The notes under the pieces are model-generated. The model was not told where the DNA came from. It did no database searches and saw nothing but the letters and a program-made list of their open reading frames with translations. Shown here piece after piece: positions 35,460-44,365 of a DNA stretch of 64,000 nucleotides; positions within the stretch are counted from its first letter, which is position 1; each line of letters opens with the position of its first letter. The stretch is from Varibaculum timonense_A (GTDB lineage Bacteria > Actinomycetota > Actinomycetes > Actinomycetales > Actinomycetaceae), in the NCBI RefSeq assembly GCF_027694345.1, contig NZ_JAQEVU010000001.1, forward strand, positions 124,001 to 188,000. The letters are read 5' to 3'. A program made the translations under genes and the position numbers.

Positions 35460-36437
35460 ATGACGGGGATTAAATCCGCAGGTCAAAAGCATCTTCTGAT
35501 TGTGCCTGGGCGGGCATACCCCGAACTTGCGCAAGGGATCGCCGAGGAACTACACACCGAGGTACTTCCTACTGTCGCCTACGACTTTGCCAACGGCGAG
35601 ATCTATGTTCGATTCTCTGAATCCGTGCGCGGGGCAGACTGCTATGTGGTGCAATCTCACACCACCCCGTTAAACAAATGGGTGATGGAGCAGATGATTA
35701 TGGTTGATGCTTTAAAGCGGGCATCGGCTGCTCGGATAACCGTGGTGGCTCCATTCTTCCCCTATGCACGGCAAGATAAGAAGCACCAAGGACGTGAACC
35801 CATCTCTGCCCGTCTAATCGCCGACCTGTTCAAAACTGCCGGTGCTGACCGCTTGATGAGCGTAGATTTACACGCAGCCCAAGAACAGGGATTCTTTGAT
35901 GGGCCTTGGGATCATCTCTATGCACAACCAGTACTGATTGACTATGTGAAGAGTCGGGTAGATAAAACCAACCTGACGGTAGTTTCCCCAGATGCAGGAC
36001 GTATCCGTGTAGCTGAAAAATGGGCAAACAAGTTAGGTGGATGCGAACTGGCCTTCGTGCACAAGACCCGGGATACTACCCGTCCTAATGTGGCAGTGGC
36101 TCATAGGGTAGTCGGCACTGTTGAGGGACGAACCTGTGTCTTGGTAGATGACCTAATCGATACCGGTGGCACTATCGCCGAAGCGGTAAAGGTGCTGCTA
36201 CATTCGGGGGCAAAAGATGTGATTGTGGCTGCTACTCACGGAGTTCTTTCTCCGCCTGCCGCTGAACGTCTTTCCACCTGTGGGGCGCGGGAAGTTATCG
36301 TTACCGACACTCTGCCTATTTCGGATGATAAGCGTTTCCCGCAGCTGACGGTACTACCAATCGCTCCGCTGCTGGCCAGTGCGATTCGGACTGTATTTGA
36401 TGACGGATCGGTTACTGCTCTCTTTGATCAGGATTAA
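35460..36437 (+). CDS. prs: ribose-phosphate pyrophosphokinase (PRPP synthetase)
   Basis: Forms PRPP from ribose 5-phosphate and ATP. The 325-residue protein shows FANGEIYVRF, the ATP/flap residues PFFPYARQDKK, VSVDLHAAQ (as MSVDLHAAQEQGFF), the PRPP loop VLVDDLIDTGGTIAEAV and the C-terminal SVTALFD. The ATG has GAAAGG upstream. In many actinobacteria glmU lies directly upstream; here a TetR gene and tRNA-Gln do, so glmU is elsewhere or missing. Confidence 0.95.
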   Translation: MTGIKSAGQKHLLIVPGRAYPELAQGIAEELHTEVLPTVAYDFANGEIYVRFSESVRGADCYVVQSHTTPLNKWVMEQMIMVDALKRASAARITVVAPFFPYARQDKKHQGREPISARLIADLFKTAGADRLMSVDLHAAQEQGFFDGPWDHLYAQPVLIDYVKSRVDKTNLTVVSPDAGRIRVAEKWANKLGGCELAFVHKTRDTTRPNVAVAHRVVGTVEGRTCVLVDDLIDTGGTIAEAVKVLLHSGAKDVIVAATHGVLSPPAAERLSTCGAREVIVTDTLPISDDKRFPQLTVLPIAPLLASAIRTVFDDGSVTALFDQD

Positions 36438-36614
36438 AGTACCGGCAGTATCTAAAATAACCGCAGGGTAAAATACTTTCTGGCAATTAATATGAGTTGC
36501 CAGACCTTTTCGGGCTTTGGTTTTACCCGCCCGGATTGGTAATATATGCTAAATCAAGGTTGCCTCGGCGAGGGCGCGTATTGATTAACCAATAGGTGCC
36601 GTAATCGACGTGGC

Positions 36615-36631
36615 CGTGAGGTTTTCTCACG
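36615..36631 (+). other. hairpin in the rplY leader
   Basis: CGTGAG (36615-36620) and CTCACG (36626-36631) form a stem with loop GTTTT, in the 240-base stretch before rplY. A TATGCT upstream (about 36545) could be its -10. The structure may be a leader element, but I see no known riboswitch. Confidence 0.3.
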
Positions 36632-36676
36632 TCCTCCGGGGTCCAGTAATATCAGTAAACCTAAGGAGGAAAAATA

Positions 36677-37294
36677 ATGGCAGCTAAACTAACTGCGCAG
36701 CTACGTGAAGAAACTGGTAAAGGTGCTGCCCGCCGGGCACGCCGCTTAGGGCTAATCCCCGCAGTTCTTTATGGTCACACCCTTGAAAAGAACCTACATC
36801 TAAATCTGCCAGGGCACGAAGCTTTCCTAATTGTGAAAGATAACCCGAACGCGATTATCAATCTAGAGGTAGACGGCAAGAGCCATCTGGTTCTTATCAA
36901 AGAGATTCAGCGCCATCCGGTACGCCGCGATATTTTACATATTGACCTGCTAGAAGTTCGCCGTGATGAAAAAGTAGAGGTCGAAGTACCAGTTGTTCTC
37001 GTGGGAGAATCTGCTCCCGGTACCGTGGTAAACCTGGAAGTATTCCACTTGCCCGTAGAGGTATCCCCGCTAGAAATTCCGGAAGAAATCTCCATCAACG
37101 TTGAAGGCTGGGAAGAAGGTCGCGTACTTTACGCTCGCGACCTAGAGCTGCCCGCCGGGGTCATCACCACTTTGGACGGTGACCATGACATACTTTCGAT
37201 TACTCTGCCCGAGGAAATGCCGGAAGAGCCGGCAGCAGGTGAGGCAGAATCAGCAGCAGAACCAGCTAAAGAAGACGCCGCTGAAGAAGAATAA
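36677..37294 (+). CDS. rplY: 50S ribosomal protein L25/Ctc
   Basis: Binds 5S rRNA in the large subunit. 205 residues, the long CTC form: an L25 core (LTAQLREETGKGAARRARRLG, then VLYGHTLEK) followed by a beta-rich domain (about 100-185) and an acidic, Ala/Glu-rich tail. The ATG follows AAGGAGG. It lies 240 bases after prs and before pth, the usual actinobacterial order. Confidence 0.93.
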   Translation: MAAKLTAQLREETGKGAARRARRLGLIPAVLYGHTLEKNLHLNLPGHEAFLIVKDNPNAIINLEVDGKSHLVLIKEIQRHPVRRDILHIDLLEVRRDEKVEVEVPVVLVGESAPGTVVNLEVFHLPVEVSPLEIPEEISINVEGWEEGRVLYARDLELPAGVITTLDGDHDILSITLPEEMPEEPAAGEAESAAEPAKEDAAEEE

Positions 37295-37308
37295 TCTCTG
37301 GTTATACT

Positions 37309-37338
37309 TTTCGGGGAGGGCATCAGACCTCCCCGAAA
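37309..37338 (+). terminator. hairpin between rplY and pth
   Basis: TTTCGGGGAGG (37309-37319) pairs with CCTCCCCGAAA (37328-37338), an 11-bp stem, then CCAATTTTG. It follows the rplY stop closely; the short T-run makes it only a moderate terminator. Confidence 0.6.
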
Positions 37339-37376
37339 CCAATTTTGTACAGAATTAAAGTTGTTAGGGAGCGAAA

Positions 37377-37973
37377 GTGCAAGAATCCTGGCTGGTGATT
37401 GGTCTGGGTAACCCCGGAGAAAAATATGCCTATACCCGTCATAACGCTGGGCATTTAGTAATTAAAGAACTAGCGGAAAGTCAGGGAGTCCAGCTACGCC
37501 GCCATAAAAGTGGCTGCCAAGTGGCTACCGTCCATCTGGGCTATCCTGGAAGCGAAATATCGACTTTCAATATTGCTACTTTAGATTCCTATATGAACAC
37601 TTCGGGAATTCCAACCGCAAAACTGGTCAAGTTTTTTAATATAGATCCCGCTTCTAAGCTGCTAATAATCCATGATGAGCTTGATTTACCCGCCCATGAA
37701 TTACGATTAAAACGCGGCGGTGGCGAGGGCGGTCACAACGGTTTACGCTCTATTTCTCAGAGCCTCGGAACTAAAGACTATGCCCGCTTACGGATAGGTA
37801 TCGGTCGTCCTCACCCTCGGCAAGACCCAGCTGACTATGTGTTATCCCCCTTTGGGCGAGCAGAAAAGGCTCTACTTGAAGAGACAGTAATAAATGCAGC
37901 TAACGCGGTAACTGACGTGGTGAGCTTGGGATTTACCCAGGCTCAACAGCGACTTAATTCCCAAAAATCCTAG
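37377..37973 (+). CDS. pth: peptidyl-tRNA hydrolase
   Basis: Recycles peptidyl-tRNA dropped by ribosomes. A 198-residue monomer with GLGNPGEKYAYTRHNAGH (catalytic His), NTSG (about 74-77), IHDELDLP (catalytic Asp), GGGEGGHNGLRS and FRLRIGIGRP-type signature LRIGIGRPHP. The GTG start is preceded by AGGGAG. Confidence 0.95.
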   Translation: MQESWLVIGLGNPGEKYAYTRHNAGHLVIKELAESQGVQLRRHKSGCQVATVHLGYPGSEISTFNIATLDSYMNTSGIPTAKLVKFFNIDPASKLLIIHDELDLPAHELRLKRGGGEGGHNGLRSISQSLGTKDYARLRIGIGRPHPRQDPADYVLSPFGRAEKALLEETVINAANAVTDVVSLGFTQAQQRLNSQKS

Positions 37974-37991
37974 TTAGCCTTAGCAGGGGCA

Positions 37992-39128
37992 TTACTTAAC
38001 GGAAACGGAACTACTAACTGTTGCTGACATGTCCTTTAATCCCGGTAAAGCCCCAGAATCAAAACCTAACTGTTCCTGTAGCTCACTTAAACTGCTTAGC
38101 GTTTGAATCAGCCCCAAATCCTGCAAATTGGGCGTTATAGAAACCAAATCAATTTGTAGCTGCTGCGCAAGAGTTAAACCATGAGAGATTGCTTTCTTGT
38201 CAGCGCCGCTAAGACCAGGGTACGGCTGGTAGGCTGCTTGCCGAGGATCGGAACCCAGCTGGCTAACCAGTTCCTGAAGCTCACGACGAAGCAAAGGAGT
38301 AATTGCGTTAGAAACCAGCCGTTTTAGCTGTATCTCGCCCCCTTGAGCCACATTTTTTTCCAGATTAAAACGTAAAGAATCCAGTTGCCCGATGATGCGT
38401 TCCAGTTCTACCTTTTGCGCCTGGGTTAAGGGCTGTTTTGTTCCTTTTTCGCTGCCTTTATCCTCCGGGCTGGACTTATCGGTACTCCACTTGCCATTTA
38501 TATAACGCAGCGGCGAAAGCTCACTAGGGCGGGCTGTAGGCAGTGTTTGGGCCGCGGTCGCCGCAATTTGTTTATTGTCCCGCCCCATCCCAATTCCTGC
38601 CGAGATCAGCACTTTCGCCAAGGAGGCCGTATCGCGCAACTGCTTTGCCTCGTCCTTATCACCCTGAGTGGAATCTTGACTCCGCGCGACGAGGGCGCTA
38701 AGAATAATCCCGTCATTTAATGTATCTGCCTGACAATCCACCATTTTTTGTAGCAAAGCCTGGGCATTTGCCGGAGTACGGAAGGGGAGGGGCTCGGGCA
38801 GATTTTCTGGCTTTGCCTTGCCTTTCAGTTTCACCGAGGTGCTAGGCCATCTAGAACCAAGAGCTTTACTGCGATTAGCGAAACGGTTCTTGAACTCTAA
38901 GAGATTGGGACTGCCTTGAAAAACTTGTTCAATTCCTGCCTGTATTGCCTCCTGGCAGGCGCTAGCGCGATAGCGAGCCATTTGAACCTTGCTGGCAATA
39001 ACCGTATCCCCGCTACCATCATCAAGGTGTACGCCGCAGCCGGAAATACTCAAGGAAACGGCGAGCATTAAGGTTAAGGAAACAATGCCGGTTTTTCTCA
39101 TCAAGATTAAGTTTGCCACGGGTAACAT
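37992..39128 (-). CDS. lipoprotein of unknown function
   Basis: Up to 378 residues, exported and lipidated: after a signal segment (MRKTGIVSLTLMLAVSL) the lipobox SISGC is at residues 27-31. The mature part is helical and Gln/Leu-rich with a charged low-complexity stretch around residues 205-235. ATG 39128 and ATG 39101 are both in frame; the second gives a more usual signal peptide, and neither has a ribosome site. It is divergent from rimP across 34 bases, a place where other actinobacteria keep an alanine-rich or DUF4439 protein, but I could not match it to that family. Confidence 0.65.
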   Translation of the reverse strand: MLPVANLILMRKTGIVSLTLMLAVSLSISGCGVHLDDGSGDTVIASKVQMARYRASACQEAIQAGIEQVFQGSPNLLEFKNRFANRSKALGSRWPSTSVKLKGKAKPENLPEPLPFRTPANAQALLQKMVDCQADTLNDGIILSALVARSQDSTQGDKDEAKQLRDTASLAKVLISAGIGMGRDNKQIAATAAQTLPTARPSELSPLRYINGKWSTDKSSPEDKGSEKGTKQPLTQAQKVELERIIGQLDSLRFNLEKNVAQGGEIQLKRLVSNAITPLLRRELQELVSQLGSDPRQAAYQPYPGLSGADKKAISHGLTLAQQLQIDLVSITPNLQDLGLIQTLSSLSELQEQLGFDSGALPGLKDMSATVSSSVSVK

Positions 39129-39162
39129 TATTTTTGAAATGCTAGATTAGCGAGGCAAAGAA

Positions 39163-39627
39163 ATGACGAAAGAAAAAACAAAACTAGAACAACAACTCCG
39201 CGACTTATTAACCTCCGACTGTGAAGCGGTAGGGCTCTATTTAGAGGACGTGTCACTAAAAAGAGCCGGTAAATATACCCGCTTAGTAGTGACGGTAGAT
39301 TTACCGCGAGGGCCTGGACCCGTCCTCGAAAATCAGCTTTCTGCCGTTACCTTGGCAATATCTAAACATCTAGACCAGGCAGACCCGATTAAAGCTAGCT
39401 ATAACTTAGAGGTCACAACTCCGGGAATTGAACGCCCCTTAAAGGACGAACGCCAGTATTCGCGGGCAATTGGTCACTATATTCAGGTAAGAAAATATGA
39501 CAGTGCCAGTGAAGAGGGTAAACTATTGGCTACAACAACTGAAGAAATCGAACTGGAAACTGCCAGCGGTTCGCGTGTTATTGCCCTTAAAGATATTGAA
39601 CACGCGCAGATGGTAGTACGGTTCTAA
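39163..39627 (+). CDS. rimP: ribosome maturation factor RimP
   Basis: Small-subunit assembly factor of 154 residues. It has the N-terminal alpha/beta part with VTTPGIERPLKDERQYSRAIG near 85-105, and a C-terminal SH3-like part ending IEHAQMVVRF. Start ATG follows GAGG. The gene opens the rimP-nusA-infB-rbfA-truB operon. Confidence 0.92.
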   Translation: MTKEKTKLEQQLRDLLTSDCEAVGLYLEDVSLKRAGKYTRLVVTVDLPRGPGPVLENQLSAVTLAISKHLDQADPIKASYNLEVTTPGIERPLKDERQYSRAIGHYIQVRKYDSASEEGKLLATTTEEIELETASGSRVIALKDIEHAQMVVRF

Positions 39628-39646
39628 AGGCTCGTAAGGAGCATCA

Positions 39647-40636
39647 ATGGATATTGATATGACCGCGCTGCGCATGGTTGAGGCAGACAAGGGCGTTAGT
39701 TTAGATACCCTGGTGTCTGCCATCGAGGATGCTTTACTAAAGGCGTATCACAATGCTCCCGGCGCATTAGCGGACGCGCGGGTAGAAATTGACCGCAAGA
39801 ACGGTCACGTAATTGTCATGGCTGCCGAAATTGATGAGGACGGCAACAAGATTGGCGAATTCGATGACACCCCCTCCGGTTTTGGACGTATCGCTACCAC
39901 CACTGCTCGTTCCATCATTATGCAGCGGTTACGCGAAGCCGAGGACGACCAGGTACTAGGGTCTTTCCGGGATAAAAAGGGCGAAATTGTCTCGGGGATT
40001 ATCCAACAGGGTGGCGACAAAGATACCGTGGTGGTCAAAGTCGGAGAATATGAAGCAGCTTTGCCGAAAACCGAACAGGTCCCTGGGGAAAAATATCGTC
40101 ACGGTCAGTGGATTCGGGCAGTAGTGGTTAAAACTATGCGCGGAGACAAAGGTCCACGTATCGAGCTGTCCCGCCGGCATCCAGATTTAGTGCGCGGTCT
40201 ATTTGCTCGGGAAGTTCCCGAAATTGCCTCCGGAGAGGTAATAATCGAATCGGTGGCTCGCGAAGCCGGATATCGTACCAAAATTGCGGTGAGCTCTTCC
40301 CGCCCAAATATCAACGCTAAAGGGGCTTGTATCGGACCGATGGGGCGGCGGGTTCGAGCCGTGATGAACGAGCTTAACCACGAAAAAATCGATATCATTG
40401 ATTATTCTGAGGATGTAGCCGAGTTTGTCGCTAACGCCCTATCACCTGCGCATGTTACCTCTGTCACGGTTGAACCAGCTGAGCATATTTTAGCGCACGT
40501 GGTTGTTCCCGATTTCCAGCTTTCTCTCGCCATTGGAAAAGAGGGGCAGAATGCGCGTTTAGCTGCTCGTTTAACCGGAGCAAAGATTGACATTCACTCT
40601 GATACCGATTTAGAAGACCCACAGCCAGAATCTTAA
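39647..40636 (+). CDS. nusA: transcription elongation/termination factor NusA
   Basis: A 329-residue NusA of the actinobacterial short form: N-terminal polymerase-binding domain (1-110), S1 domain (about 115-185; GEIVSGIIQQGG...GEYEAALP), and two KH domains (about 190-320; GACIGPMGRRVRAV and LAIGKEGQNARLAARLTG). No C-terminal acidic repeats. It is separated from infB by a structured leader. Confidence 0.95.
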   Translation: MDIDMTALRMVEADKGVSLDTLVSAIEDALLKAYHNAPGALADARVEIDRKNGHVIVMAAEIDEDGNKIGEFDDTPSGFGRIATTTARSIIMQRLREAEDDQVLGSFRDKKGEIVSGIIQQGGDKDTVVVKVGEYEAALPKTEQVPGEKYRHGQWIRAVVVKTMRGDKGPRIELSRRHPDLVRGLFAREVPEIASGEVIIESVAREAGYRTKIAVSSSRPNINAKGACIGPMGRRVRAVMNELNHEKIDIIDYSEDVAEFVANALSPAHVTSVTVEPAEHILAHVVVPDFQLSLAIGKEGQNARLAARLTGAKIDIHSDTDLEDPQPES

Positions 40637-40943
40637 AACAGCGACAGTTTTGTTCCCTGCCCCTTAGGTGGCTTCGGGTATTTTGAGCTAAAGCGTTAGT
40701 ATAGAAGTAGAACCTGACATTGGTTGCAATGGCTGCACCGGTTCTGGGCTTTCGCCTTGACCGGTGCTTTATTGTGACCACCGCAGGAACTCTAAAAGTA
40801 AGGTTACCGGTATCTACACCCTGTAGATACCCGATACAGGAAAGCAGGGTTGGAAGCTGATGGTCACCCGATGAGCAACCAGCGATGATCTGCCAATTAA
40901 ACCAATAGTCTGCTCCTCGCTGGGCAGACCAGCAAGGAGAATT
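40637..40943 (+). other. structured nusA-infB leader with three hairpins; no ylxR gene
   Basis: In other actinobacteria ylxR lies here. No full reading frame exists; a 43-codon frame (40729-40860) has no RBS and no zinc motif of its own. The stretch has three perfect stems: GCACCGGT (40735-40742) with ACCGGTGC (40760-40767), followed by TTTATT, terminator-like; GGTATCTAC (40809-40817) with GTAGATACC (40823-40831); and near the infB ribosome site (AAGGAG, 40934-40939) two mutually exclusive stems, GTCTGC/GCAGAC (40908-40913/40924-40929) and GCTGG/CCAGC (40919-40923/40929-40933). This suggests that infB translation or readthrough is controlled by RNA structure. A CNGC-coding TGCAATGGCTGC may be a chance echo of ylxR's zinc motif. 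Confidence 0.55.
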
Positions 40944-43718
40944 GTGGCGAAACTTAGAGTTCATGAGTTAGCGAAAGAGCTCGGAACCACCTCGAAAGTC
41001 GTGCTGCAGGCACTGAAAGATTCGGGAGAGTTCGTAAAAAGCGCGTCCTCTACAATAGAGGCTCCGGTTGCGCGTAAAATGCGTGAGCATTTTGCCAAGC
41101 TCGCCGTAGAGGTAGAAGCAGCAGCTCCCAAAATTAAAGAAGCGAAGAAAAAAGTCGCTAGTAAAACCGCTAAAGTTAAGGCGGCTAAAAAAGCTAAAAC
41201 GCAAGAAAATGAAACCGTAGCAGCTGCCGGGACCGCCAAGGAAGATAACAAACCAGCTCCCTCGGAGGAATCCAAGAAAGCGGCGTCAATTAAACCGGGT
41301 CCTAAACCCGGTCCAAAGCCAGCGCCTAAAGCAGAGAAACCAAAATCTGCCCCAGGTGGACCTAAACCAGCTCCTAAACCCGGAAAATCGCCGGGAAGTT
41401 CTGCGCCAAAACCGGCACCTCGTGCTGGCGCGCCCCGTCCGGGCAACAACCCGTTCGCCTCTGCGCAGGGGATGCCTCGTCCTGGCGGGCCGCGTCCGGG
41501 TAATAATCCGTTCGCGTCCTCACAGGGAATGCCCCGTCCGGGGGGAACCTCAGGGCAGCGTAAGAGCAGCGGAAGAGGTCGCCCCGGAAAGGGTAATCGT
41601 CGTCAGTCCTCGGCAACCCCCAACGTAATGCCGGCACATTCCGCAACTACTCCCATGATGGATCAACCGGCTCCTTCCCGTGGTCAGCGCCGCGGTGCAG
41701 CCGGACAAGGAGGACCTGGCGGTTCGGGCGGTCCTGGTCGTCCCGGCGGTCACAAGATGAATAACCGTGGTCGCGGCGGTTTCGGTGCCACTCAGGGGGC
41801 ATTTGGTCGCGGCGGTTCCTCGAAATCTAAACGGCGTAAATCCAAACGGGCTAAACGCGCCGAGTACGAGCAACAAACCGCTCCGAAGATTGGCGGCGTA
41901 CAGGTTCCCCACGGGGATGGTTCCACGCCTTTACGCCTACGGTCTGGGGCTTCACTAGCCGATATGGCAGATCGGATTGATTGCGATCCCGCATCCTTGG
42001 TAACTGTGCTGATGACCTTGGGTGAAATGGCAACCTCGAACCAATCCTTGGACGAGGACACCTTGATGACGCTCGGCTCTGAACTGGGCTATCAGGTACA
42101 GGTAGTTTCCCCAGAAGATGAAGATCGCGAACTACTCGAATCTTTCGATATTAACCTACGCGAAGAGGAACAAAGCGATGAAGAGGACGCTTTGCCGCGT
42201 CCTCCGGTAGTTACGGTTATGGGGCACGTAGACCACGGTAAAACCAAACTATTGGACGCTATCCGTGATACCGATGTGGTGGGCGCTGAACATGGGGGAA
42301 TCACCCAGCATATTGGTGCTTACCAGGTAAATATCGATGTGGACGAGGTTCGCCGGGCAATCACCTTTATTGACACCCCTGGTCACGAAGCCTTTACCGC
42401 TATGCGTGCGCGCGGGGCGGAAGTAACCGATATCGCGATTTTGGTAGTTGCCGCTGATGACGGGGTTATGCCTCAGACAGTGGAGGCGATTAACCACGCC
42501 CAAGCCGCCAATGTGCCGATTGTGGTAGCGGTAAACAAGGTTGATAAACCTGACTCTAACCCGGATAAAGTGCGCGCTCAGCTCACTGAATACGGTCTGG
42601 TGGCCGAAGAATATGGCGGCGACGTAATGTTCGTTGATGTATCGGCTAAACAGCGTAAAGGTATTCACGAATTGCTAGAAGCGGTGCTGCTGACTGCGGA
42701 TGCTGCTTTAGAGCTGAAAGCTAACCCGGATGCTGCTGCTCGCGGGGTCGCGATTGAAACTCGCCTGGATAAAGGGCGGGGCGCGGTCGCTACGATTTTG
42801 GTGCAGCGCGGTACCTTGCGGGTCGGGGACTCGATTGTGGTGGGTTCGGCTCATGGTCGGGTTCGTGCCATGCTTGATGAATACGGCAACCAAGTTGAAC
42901 AGGCCGGTCCGTCCTTCCCCACGGCTGTTCTTGGTTTAACCAGTGTGCCGGGAGCCGGTGATTCTTTGTTAGTGGCAGAAGATGAACGTACTGCCCGCCA
43001 GATTGCCGATAAACGCCAAGCGCAGCAACGCGCTGCCCAACTGGGCAAACGTCGCAAACGGATTTCTTTGGAAGATTTCAACGCGGCTTTGGAGCAGGGC
43101 AAGGTAGATACTTTGAACCTGATTTTGAAGGGCGACGTCTCTGGCGCGGTCGAAGCCTTGGAGGATTCGCTACTCAAGATCGATGTGGGCGAGGAAGTGC
43201 AGTTGCGGATTATTCACCGTGGCGTAGGCGCAATCACCCAAAACGATATCAACCTGGCCAGCGTAGACAATGCGGTAGTTATCGGCTTCAATGTGCGTCC
43301 GGCGCAGCGCGTAGCCGAATATGCTGATTCGCAAGGCGTAGATATGCGTTTCTATAACGTTATTTACCAGGCGATTGAAGATGTTGAGAGCGCTATGAAA
43401 GGTATGCTCAAACCCATTTATGAAGAAAAGCAGATGGGTGTGGCAGAGATTTTGCAGGTTTTCCGCTCCTCTAAGTTTGGTAATATCGCCGGTTCGGTGG
43501 TGCGTGAGGGTCTGATCAAGCGGGGCGCCAAGGCTCGCTTGGTACGTGACGGAATCGTGGTTGAACCTGAACTTCAGATTTCCTCTTTGCGTCGCGAGAA
43601 AGACGATGTGACTGAGGTTCGCGAGGGTTACGAATGTGGTATTTCCTTAGCGATTAAAGATATTCAGGTTGGTGACCATATCGAAACCTGGGAAATGGTA
43701 GAGAAACCGCGCGATTAG
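40944..43718 (+). CDS. infB: translation initiation factor IF-2
   Basis: A 924-residue GTPase that places initiator tRNA on the 30S subunit. The N-terminal IF2-N domain (VHELAKELGTTSK) is followed by a Lys/Ala- and Pro/Gly/Arg-rich region to about residue 310. The G domain (about 410-580) has GHVDHGKT, DTPGHEAF, NKVDKP and SAK. Domains II-IV follow, with the C-terminal tRNA-binding end IKDIQVGDHIETW. GTG start with AAGGAG. A 19-residue tandem repeat lies in the linker. Confidence 0.96.
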   Translation: MAKLRVHELAKELGTTSKVVLQALKDSGEFVKSASSTIEAPVARKMREHFAKLAVEVEAAAPKIKEAKKKVASKTAKVKAAKKAKTQENETVAAAGTAKEDNKPAPSEESKKAASIKPGPKPGPKPAPKAEKPKSAPGGPKPAPKPGKSPGSSAPKPAPRAGAPRPGNNPFASAQGMPRPGGPRPGNNPFASSQGMPRPGGTSGQRKSSGRGRPGKGNRRQSSATPNVMPAHSATTPMMDQPAPSRGQRRGAAGQGGPGGSGGPGRPGGHKMNNRGRGGFGATQGAFGRGGSSKSKRRKSKRAKRAEYEQQTAPKIGGVQVPHGDGSTPLRLRSGASLADMADRIDCDPASLVTVLMTLGEMATSNQSLDEDTLMTLGSELGYQVQVVSPEDEDRELLESFDINLREEEQSDEEDALPRPPVVTVMGHVDHGKTKLLDAIRDTDVVGAEHGGITQHIGAYQVNIDVDEVRRAITFIDTPGHEAFTAMRARGAEVTDIAILVVAADDGVMPQTVEAINHAQAANVPIVVAVNKVDKPDSNPDKVRAQLTEYGLVAEEYGGDVMFVDVSAKQRKGIHELLEAVLLTADAALELKANPDAAARGVAIETRLDKGRGAVATILVQRGTLRVGDSIVVGSAHGRVRAMLDEYGNQVEQAGPSFPTAVLGLTSVPGAGDSLLVAEDERTARQIADKRQAQQRAAQLGKRRKRISLEDFNAALEQGKVDTLNLILKGDVSGAVEALEDSLLKIDVGEEVQLRIIHRGVGAITQNDINLASVDNAVVIGFNVRPAQRVAEYADSQGVDMRFYNVIYQAIEDVESAMKGMLKPIYEEKQMGVAEILQVFRSSKFGNIAGSVVREGLIKRGAKARLVRDGIVVEPELQISSLRREKDDVTEVREGYECGISLAIKDIQVGDHIETWEMVEKPRD
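41436..41549 (+). repeat. 57-bp tandem repeat (two copies) inside infB
   Basis: Two in-frame copies each encode RPGNNPFASxQGMPRPGG plus one more residue, starting at 41436 and 41493. Synonymous changes separate them (for example AACAAC and AATAAT), so the duplication is not recent. It is in the disordered linker of IF-2. Confidence 0.8.
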
Positions 43719-43729
43719 CGTTACTGGTC

Positions 43730-43766
43730 GGCTTTTCGGGCGCGAGCTGTTTGCGCCCGAAAAGCC
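43730..43766 (+). terminator. hairpin between infB and rbfA
   Basis: GGCTTTTCGGGCGC (43730-43743) pairs perfectly with GCGCCCGAAAAGCC (43753-43766), a 14-bp stem with a 9-base loop, then ACTTTTAGG. It may attenuate transcription into rbfA or stabilise the infB mRNA. Confidence 0.65.
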
Positions 43767-43788
43767 ACTTTTAGGTGAAGGAGTTTTC

Positions 43789-44313
43789 ATGGCTGATCAG
43801 GCTCGTAGGCGCAGAGTTGAGGAACGGATTCAGACCACGGTGGCTAGGCTATTGGAACGCCGGGTTAAAGATCCGCGTATTGGTTTTACTACCATCACTG
43901 ATTGTCGGGTTACCGGCGATTTGCAGCATGCTACCGTGTTTTACACGGTTTTTGGTGATGAAAAGCAGCGTGAAAAAACCGCGAAAGCATTGAACAGTGC
44001 CAAAGGGCTGATTCGTTCAGAGGTCGGCAAGGCTCTTGGTATTCGCTTGACACCCAGTGTCGAGTTCACTTTGGATGCTTTGCCGCAGCAGACTGCCAGT
44101 TTTGAAGAAACCCTTGCCAGCGCCCTCGACTCGGATGCGAATCTGCGTGAAGGGGCTCAGGCAGCTACTTATGCCGGGGAGGAAGATCCTTACCGTAAGC
44201 CTCGGGAAAAGAAAATCTTTGAACCTCAAGAAGCAGAGCCTACTTTCACTGAATGGACTGGTGAAGATGGTTTTGCTGATACCGATAGTTTTCCAGACAC
44301 GGATAATTCTTAA
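43789..44313 (+). CDS. rbfA: 30S ribosome-binding factor RbfA
   Basis: A cold-shock and 16S maturation factor. The 174-residue protein has the RbfA core (RRRRVEERIQTTVARLLERR, DPRIGF, VTGDLQHATVFYTV, RLTPSVEFTLD) and an acidic C-terminal extension of about 60 residues. ATG follows GAAGGAG, shortly after the hairpin. Confidence 0.95.
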   Translation: MADQARRRRVEERIQTTVARLLERRVKDPRIGFTTITDCRVTGDLQHATVFYTVFGDEKQREKTAKALNSAKGLIRSEVGKALGIRLTPSVEFTLDALPQQTASFEETLASALDSDANLREGAQAATYAGEEDPYRKPREKKIFEPQEAEPTFTEWTGEDGFADTDSFPDTDNS

Positions 44314-44365
44314 GACCTGGACGCTATTGGTAATCGCAAAATGTGAAGTGGTGAGTTGAATAGTT

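Noticed and set aside
40464..40964. Minus-strand frame of 166 codons over nusA-infB gap
   Set aside because: Antisense to nusA and to a hairpin-rich leader; no start signal or similarity.
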